Positions 61,101 to 64,000 of a stretch of 64,000 nucleotides of DNA are shown piece by piece. Location of the stretch: NCBI GenBank assembly GCA_023391285.1, contig JAEWBF010000126.1:62001-126000 (forward strand), read 5' to 3'. Each line of letters starts with the position of its first letter. The first letter of the stretch is position 1. The notes under the pieces were generated by a model. It ran no database searches and had not been told where the DNA came from. It was given only the letters and a program-made list of their open reading frames with translations. The stretch comes from Verrucomicrobiota bacterium. GTDB taxonomy: Bacteria > Verrucomicrobiota > Verrucomicrobiia > Opitutales > Opitutaceae. Made by a program: the position numbers and the translations under genes.

Positions 61101-62006
61101 AAAGTCGAGAGTGAGGCGTTGAGAGTTGAGAGTGAGGCGGCGGCGCCGGCAGAAGGTGGCGAGAACGGCGCGGCGCCCGCTACGTCTGAGGCGGCGCCGG
61201 TGAAGCGGCGGCGGAAGCAGAAGGCGCCGAAAGGTGAACCCACGGAGGCGGATCTGGCCGCGCTCGACGCCACGAAGTGGGACGAAATCAAATCGGAAGT
61301 CGACGGGCTGCGCGCGCGCATCGGTGGGATGGGGGCGGTGAATCTCGTCGCGATCGAGGAATACGCGGAGCTGAAGCAGCGGTTCGATTTCCTGAAGGGG
61401 CAATCCGACGACCTGACGACGGCGAAAGCGGAGTTGTTGAAGGCGATCGACGAGATCAATCAAACCTCGCAGAAGCAGTTCGAGGTCACGTTCGAGCAGA
61501 TCAAAAAGAACTTCGAGTATACGTTCCACACGCTGTTCGGCGGCGGACGCGCGCATCTGGAGCTGATTCAGACCGAAGATATTCTCGAGAGCGGCATCGA
61601 GATCGTGGCGCAGCCGCCGGGCACGAAACTCAAAGGCATCACGCTGTTGTCGGGCGGACAGAAAACGCTGACTGCGGTCGCGCTGCTGTTCGCGCTCTAC
61701 ATGGTGAAGCCGTCGCCGTTCTGTTTGCTGGATGAACTGGATGCGCCGCTCGACGAATCGAACATCGGCCGGTTCACGGATCTGTTGAAGAAGTTCGTGG
61801 GCGAGTCGCAGTTCATCATTATCACGCACAACAAGCGCACGGTCTCGGCGGCGAGCGCGATCTATGGCGTGACGATGGAGGAGCGCGGCGTTTCGAAGAC
61901 CGTCTCGATGAAGTTCAATGCCGAGCGCGGCGAAGCGGAGGCTCATCCGCAGAACATCGCGCAGGCGGTGCGCGGCACGGCGGTGGCGGTGCCGGCCGGA
62001 GTCTGA
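58134..62006 (+). CDS. smc: Chromosome segregation protein SMC
   Basis: The 1290-residue protein has the standard SMC order. The N-terminal ATPase part has Walker A GPNGCGKSN (31-39) and SYSIMAQGQIDLILSSKPEERR. A long coiled coil follows, then a hinge around residues 500-680 (FGEGAKAVLQG to YGGHHSSKRS), the returning coiled coil, and a C-terminal head with LLSGGQKTLTAVALLFA and FCLLDELDAPLDESN. It should organise the chromosome with ScpA and ScpB, which are not in the window. A Glu/Ala/Lys-rich segment of about 60 residues (about 980-1043) interrupts the region before the C-terminal head. Confidence 0.93.
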   Translation: MYLKALKLHGFKSFADPTTLRFEPGVTAVVGPNGCGKSNIADSIRWVLGEQSAKALRGGKMQDVIFEGADTRKPAQMCEVSLLLTECEKQLGSEFHEIEITRRVHRDGQSEYFFNGQACRLKDIQKLFMDTGIGRTSYSIMAQGQIDLILSSKPEERRSVFEEAAGITKYKSQRREAMQKLALTDQNLARVADVIGEVGRQIGSLRRQASKAMRYKRLSFRLKHLSLAWSGYHHAQFAARLAELESRVGGLRAEAESRRTNLETQQAALDEKKAGRMRLNQRVQDAQQAVFDVRSQKEQAENQANLAQIKRTGLEDRLGSSRANLDEIEMQLREVSAQVDTGAQDKQQQLGLLGTSDAVFQQRNRELAIVEGELTKLEQELQQAKFQLLQLESTVARLRTDCSGYEVDQKTSVHRHESLAQELESVRQQQMAAQQVVAELEARVEEALAEKSRAHNESVAAQQAITDLTREFRDAQKKLQEIDRQLAQRTARLRLLQQMAERWEGFGEGAKAVLQGRLDGALQGAKVAPITHGLAVKPDFGKAVEALLGAAAEAISVSDLGTAQRILAQLDAEQIGSAVLNVSELRAESAQSGAELPAGLTPALAALGDMEPGHPAFSVLRECYVADDLGAFLEFWKANPAFSFLAVATRKGDLVDRRGFIYGGHHSSKRSANSIVQREIDMRETSKALADDQKAHDEQKAVIDALNARLAEAEQNLEQRRSDVLASTQALAAVQAEQRSATKSAEDVSNRVLRMENELVSLEQARNEAHARWEKAQAGLAEATATAEAQREKIQANEVRLNELRADRDVKRESLAQARLELAERRQKVEVLDRGLGEMERRRQQLSELLIQRQHEIESWTAQIDELEGESARQRERAEQLSETLIVSQQQVEAARKELIDLEREISALEGAQSSLHTQSEEAHDELSSHEIKLAETRQRAQFLAEEVTREYQTEVTSLDWKNLLWRSDDEPEGVKPLDLDEDEEGEEGKVESEALRVESEAAAPAEGGENGAAPATSEAAPVKRRRKQKAPKGEPTEADLAALDATKWDEIKSEVDGLRARIGGMGAVNLVAIEEYAELKQRFDFLKGQSDDLTTAKAELLKAIDEINQTSQKQFEVTFEQIKKNFEYTFHTLFGGGRAHLELIQTEDILESGIEIVAQPPGTKLKGITLLSGGQKTLTAVALLFALYMVKPSPFCLLDELDAPLDESNIGRFTDLLKKFVGESQFIIITHNKRTVSAASAIYGVTMEERGVSKTVSMKFNAERGEAEAHPQNIAQAVRGTAVAVPAGV

Positions 62007-62014
62007 GTTCAAAG

Positions 62015-62073
62015 GGAGGCGCGGTGTTCTCGCCGCGCTATCACCGAATGCGCGGTGAGGGCACCGCGCCTCC
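62015..62073. repeat. Palindrome GGAGGCGCGGTG … CACCGCGCCTCC
   Basis: GGAGGCGCGGTG (62015-62026) and CACCGCGCCTCC (62062-62073) are perfect 12-base inverted arms, with a further TCACCG/CGGTGA pair inside. It begins eight bases after the smc stop and lacks a T-run. Confidence 0.65.
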
Positions 62074-62132
62074 ACGTTATAGCATATTAAAGAATGTCGT
62101 AGCCATTCGCCGGCTCGAAAAAAACCGGTTTA

Positions 62133-62202
62133 AACCACGAAGGCACAGAGCACACAGAGGAATGCGACGGGATTTCTCCGTGTTCTCTGCGCCTCTGTGG
62201 TT
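62133..62202. repeat. Inverted repeat of the ACCACGAA family
   Basis: The left arm AACCACGAAGGCACAGAGCA… (62133-62160) and the right arm ending CTGCGCCTCTGTGGTT (62175-62202) are imperfect reverse complements over about 28 bases. It is related to the elements at 256-478, 36325-36412 and 55079-55145. Confidence 0.6.
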
Positions 62203-62490
62203 CATTGGAAGGGTTATGGTTTTTATGAAAACGCTCTGGTTGTGAGATGGCAGGAGAGAGGTGTTTTCTGGCGACATCCGAGTGAGGGTCGGAAAGGGTG
62301 TTCGGTTGCCGGAAAACTCCTATCCTGCGCACGGGAGATTGCTCGGTCGGCGAGACCGAAGAACACGAGCGTGGAACGGGTTTAACTTTGGTTGCGTTGT
62401 GTTTGAGGAGCGGCGGCGTGTGTTTCCGCGGCGCTTCGTGGTTACCCCAAGAAGAGAAACCCCCAACCCAAGCCTGACACACTAGCACCT

Positions 62491-64000
62491 ATGAACCTAC
62501 CCTGCTGGAGTGCTCCCGTTCGTTTCGCGCGGCGGAGCATATATACGACGATTGTTTTCGGGGCGCTCGCTGCGAGCGGTGCCCTGTTCGCCCAAGTGGC
62601 GCCGGCGGCCGATTCGGAAAACGAAAACGACGTGGTGGTATTGAGCCCGTTCGTCGTCGATTCGACTCAGGATCGTGGATACGCGGCAACGAGCACGCTC
62701 GCGGGCACGCGCATCCGCACAAACCTCGCCGACATTGGATCGGCGATTTCCGTGATGACGAAGGAAATGATCACGGACATCGGCGGCTATAACAACGAGA
62801 CCGTGCTCGCGTATGCGGTGAACACCGAAGTCGCGGGACCGCGCGGCAATTTTTCGGGCGCGAACCGCTCGGGCCCGGAAGGGAATGTCGAGGAGCAGGG
62901 AAGTTTCGCCAATCCCAACGCGAACACGCGCGTGCGCGGTCTGGTCGCGGCCGACAACACGCGCGACTTCTTCCTCTCGGACATTCCGTGGGACGGTTAT
63001 AATATCGCCCGCGTCGATCTGCAGCGCGGACCGAACGCGATCCTGTTCGGCCTCGGGAGTCCGGCGGGCATCATCAATGCGGCCATTCACCAGGCGGAGT
63101 TTCGCAACTTCGGTCAGCTCGAGGCGACGTTCGACGAACACGGCTCGCAGCGGTATTCGCTCAACATCAATCAAGAGGTGTTGCCGGACCAGTTGGCGTT
63201 GCGCGTCGCATTGCTGGAGAACGATCGCGAGTTTCAGCAGAAGCCGGCGTTTTCGCGCGATCGGCGGGTGTTTGGCGCGATCAAGTTCGCTCCGGACGCG
63301 TTGAATCGTAATCGCACGCTTTTCGAGGTGAATGCGAATTACGAGCACGGCGATATCTCGTCGAACCGGCCCCGCCAGGTCACGCCTCAGGACAACATCA
63401 CGCAGTTCTGGCGTCCGATCGAGCTGGGCGGCGTCGGCAAGCGCACCTTCGATCTTTACCGCGACCCGCAGGGAGAGAATCTGCCCGATCTCACGCCGGA
63501 CGACGAGGACGATCCGGCACGTCCGAATCCGCTCTGGATTTACGATCCGGTGTTGGTGAACGGCCGGGCGGGCGGTTCGGTTGATTACATCGTGAACTCG
63601 GCGGGCGGTGTGATGTTCGAGCGCGGCGGTCCGCAGGCGTTTGGCGCGCGGACGCCGACCGGGGAAATCATCACCGGCGCGTCGGGTCCGGATGGCGCGG
63701 GACCGTTTCCGCAGAACACGGGACTGCAAAGTGTCGCGGGCGTGCAGACATGGTCAGGTGCGGCGGGCCGCCCGTATTCGGCAATCGGCGCGTATCGGAA
63801 CGAGACGATCACCGACACCTCCATCTTCGATTTCTACAACAAGCTCATCGACGGCGACAACAAGCGCGAGTGGAGCGACTGGGATGTCTATACGCTCGAT
63901 CTGACGAATACATTTTTCGACAACAAGGTCGGCTACAACCTCACTTACTTCAACGAAGAGATGAGCCGGGGCATGTGGACGGCGCTGGGGTGGGAGGGCA
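62491..64000 (+). CDS. TonB-dependent outer membrane receptor, 5' part
   Basis: The frame opens at ATG 62491 and runs off the right edge after about 503 codons. It has a signal peptide (about 1-35, ending ASGALFAQ), then DVVVLSPFVVDSTQDRGYAA, the form seen before the plug domain in Opitutaceae receptors. Next is a plug domain with TRIRTNLADIGSAISVMTKEM, DLQRGPNAILFGLGSPAGIIN, and the first strands of the barrel. It should import a large ligand such as a siderophore, vitamin or glycan using TonB energy. The substrate is unknown. The start follows a repeat-rich leader. Confidence 0.85.
   Translation, partial: MNLPCWSAPVRFARRSIYTTIVFGALAASGALFAQVAPAADSENENDVVVLSPFVVDSTQDRGYAATSTLAGTRIRTNLADIGSAISVMTKEMITDIGGYNNETVLAYAVNTEVAGPRGNFSGANRSGPEGNVEEQGSFANPNANTRVRGLVAADNTRDFFLSDIPWDGYNIARVDLQRGPNAILFGLGSPAGIINAAIHQAEFRNFGQLEATFDEHGSQRYSLNINQEVLPDQLALRVALLENDREFQQKPAFSRDRRVFGAIKFAPDALNRNRTLFEVNANYEHGDISSNRPRQVTPQDNITQFWRPIELGGVGKRTFDLYRDPQGENLPDLTPDDEDDPARPNPLWIYDPVLVNGRAGGSVDYIVNSAGGVMFERGGPQAFGARTPTGEIITGASGPDGAGPFPQNTGLQSVAGVQTWSGAAGRPYSAIGAYRNETITDTSIFDFYNKLIDGDNKREWSDWDVYTLDLTNTFFDNKVGYNLTYFNEEMSRGMWTALGWEG

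Larger units (their letters stand above)
62007..62490. other. Repeat-bearing region before the TonB receptor gene
   Basis: No gene is seen in these 484 bases. Two palindromic elements occupy 62015-62073 and 62133-62202. The rest, 62203-62490, is the probable promoter and leader of the receptor gene. I found no recognisable riboswitch core, and no strong Shine-Dalgarno sequence before 62491. Confidence 0.5.

Noticed and set aside
58140..62075. 1311-codon minus-strand frame
   Set aside because: It lies opposite smc and is Arg/Leu/His-rich without motifs; long antisense frames are expected at this GC content.
62203..62490. Riboswitch upstream of the TonB receptor
   Set aside because: No cobalamin-type or other known aptamer core could be recognised; only small hairpins are visible.

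Overview
The window looks like a chromosomal segment of a GC-rich, Gram-negative member of the Verrucomicrobiota, most likely Opitutaceae. Supporting evidence is a TonB-dependent receptor at the right edge with the SPFVV-type N-terminus typical of that family, an alternative complex III (Act) operon, a TolC/MacAB-type exporter, and intergenic inverted repeats of the 'ACCACGAA…GACACGAA' kind common in this group. The assignment is by recognition only; no search was run.

Positions 1-31576 form a surface-polysaccharide locus. On the minus strand at the left lie a Wzt-like ABC ATPase with a C-terminal sugar-binding domain, a coupled membrane protein of unknown function, and a Wzz-like chain-length protein. 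A solitary DNA-methyltransferase-like gene follows. A long plus-strand run (5947-24787) encodes sugar-modifying enzymes, glycosyltransferases, a Wzx-type flippase and a Wzy-type polymerase. It also holds a WbpA/E/B/D set plus a WecB/WbpI-type epimerase, which together predict a 2,3-diacetamido hexuronic acid. Next to these is a single-chain glutaminase-WbpG fusion that would convert an acetamido group to an acetamidino group. PglD, PglE, PglC and PglF homologues predict diacetylbacillosamine as the priming sugar. The cognate ABC permease (Wzm) lies with a Gmd-like gene at 29689-31576, so the ABC-export genes flank the Wzx/Wzy set. Base composition and style shift inside the pglF-like gene, suggesting an island boundary there.

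Positions 31842-36308 encode a four-gene TolC / adaptor / FtsX-type permease / ATPase exporter. A GT-C-like membrane protein (36451-37791) separates it from the respiratory operon at 37959-49232. That operon encodes ActA-F, a small membrane protein, a CcoN-like subunit, and CcoO-like and CcoP-like cytochromes c, and ends in a strong terminator. The CcoN-like subunit appears to have lost nearly all haem and copper ligands.

Positions 49402-64000 hold an AAA ATPase/TOPRIM pair (possible defence module), an acyltransferase-acyl-ACP synthetase fusion, an FAD-linked oxidase, an MFS exporter, a class C-type serine hydrolase, a full-length SMC protein and the start of a TonB-dependent receptor. No rRNA, tRNA, IS element or CRISPR array was recognised.
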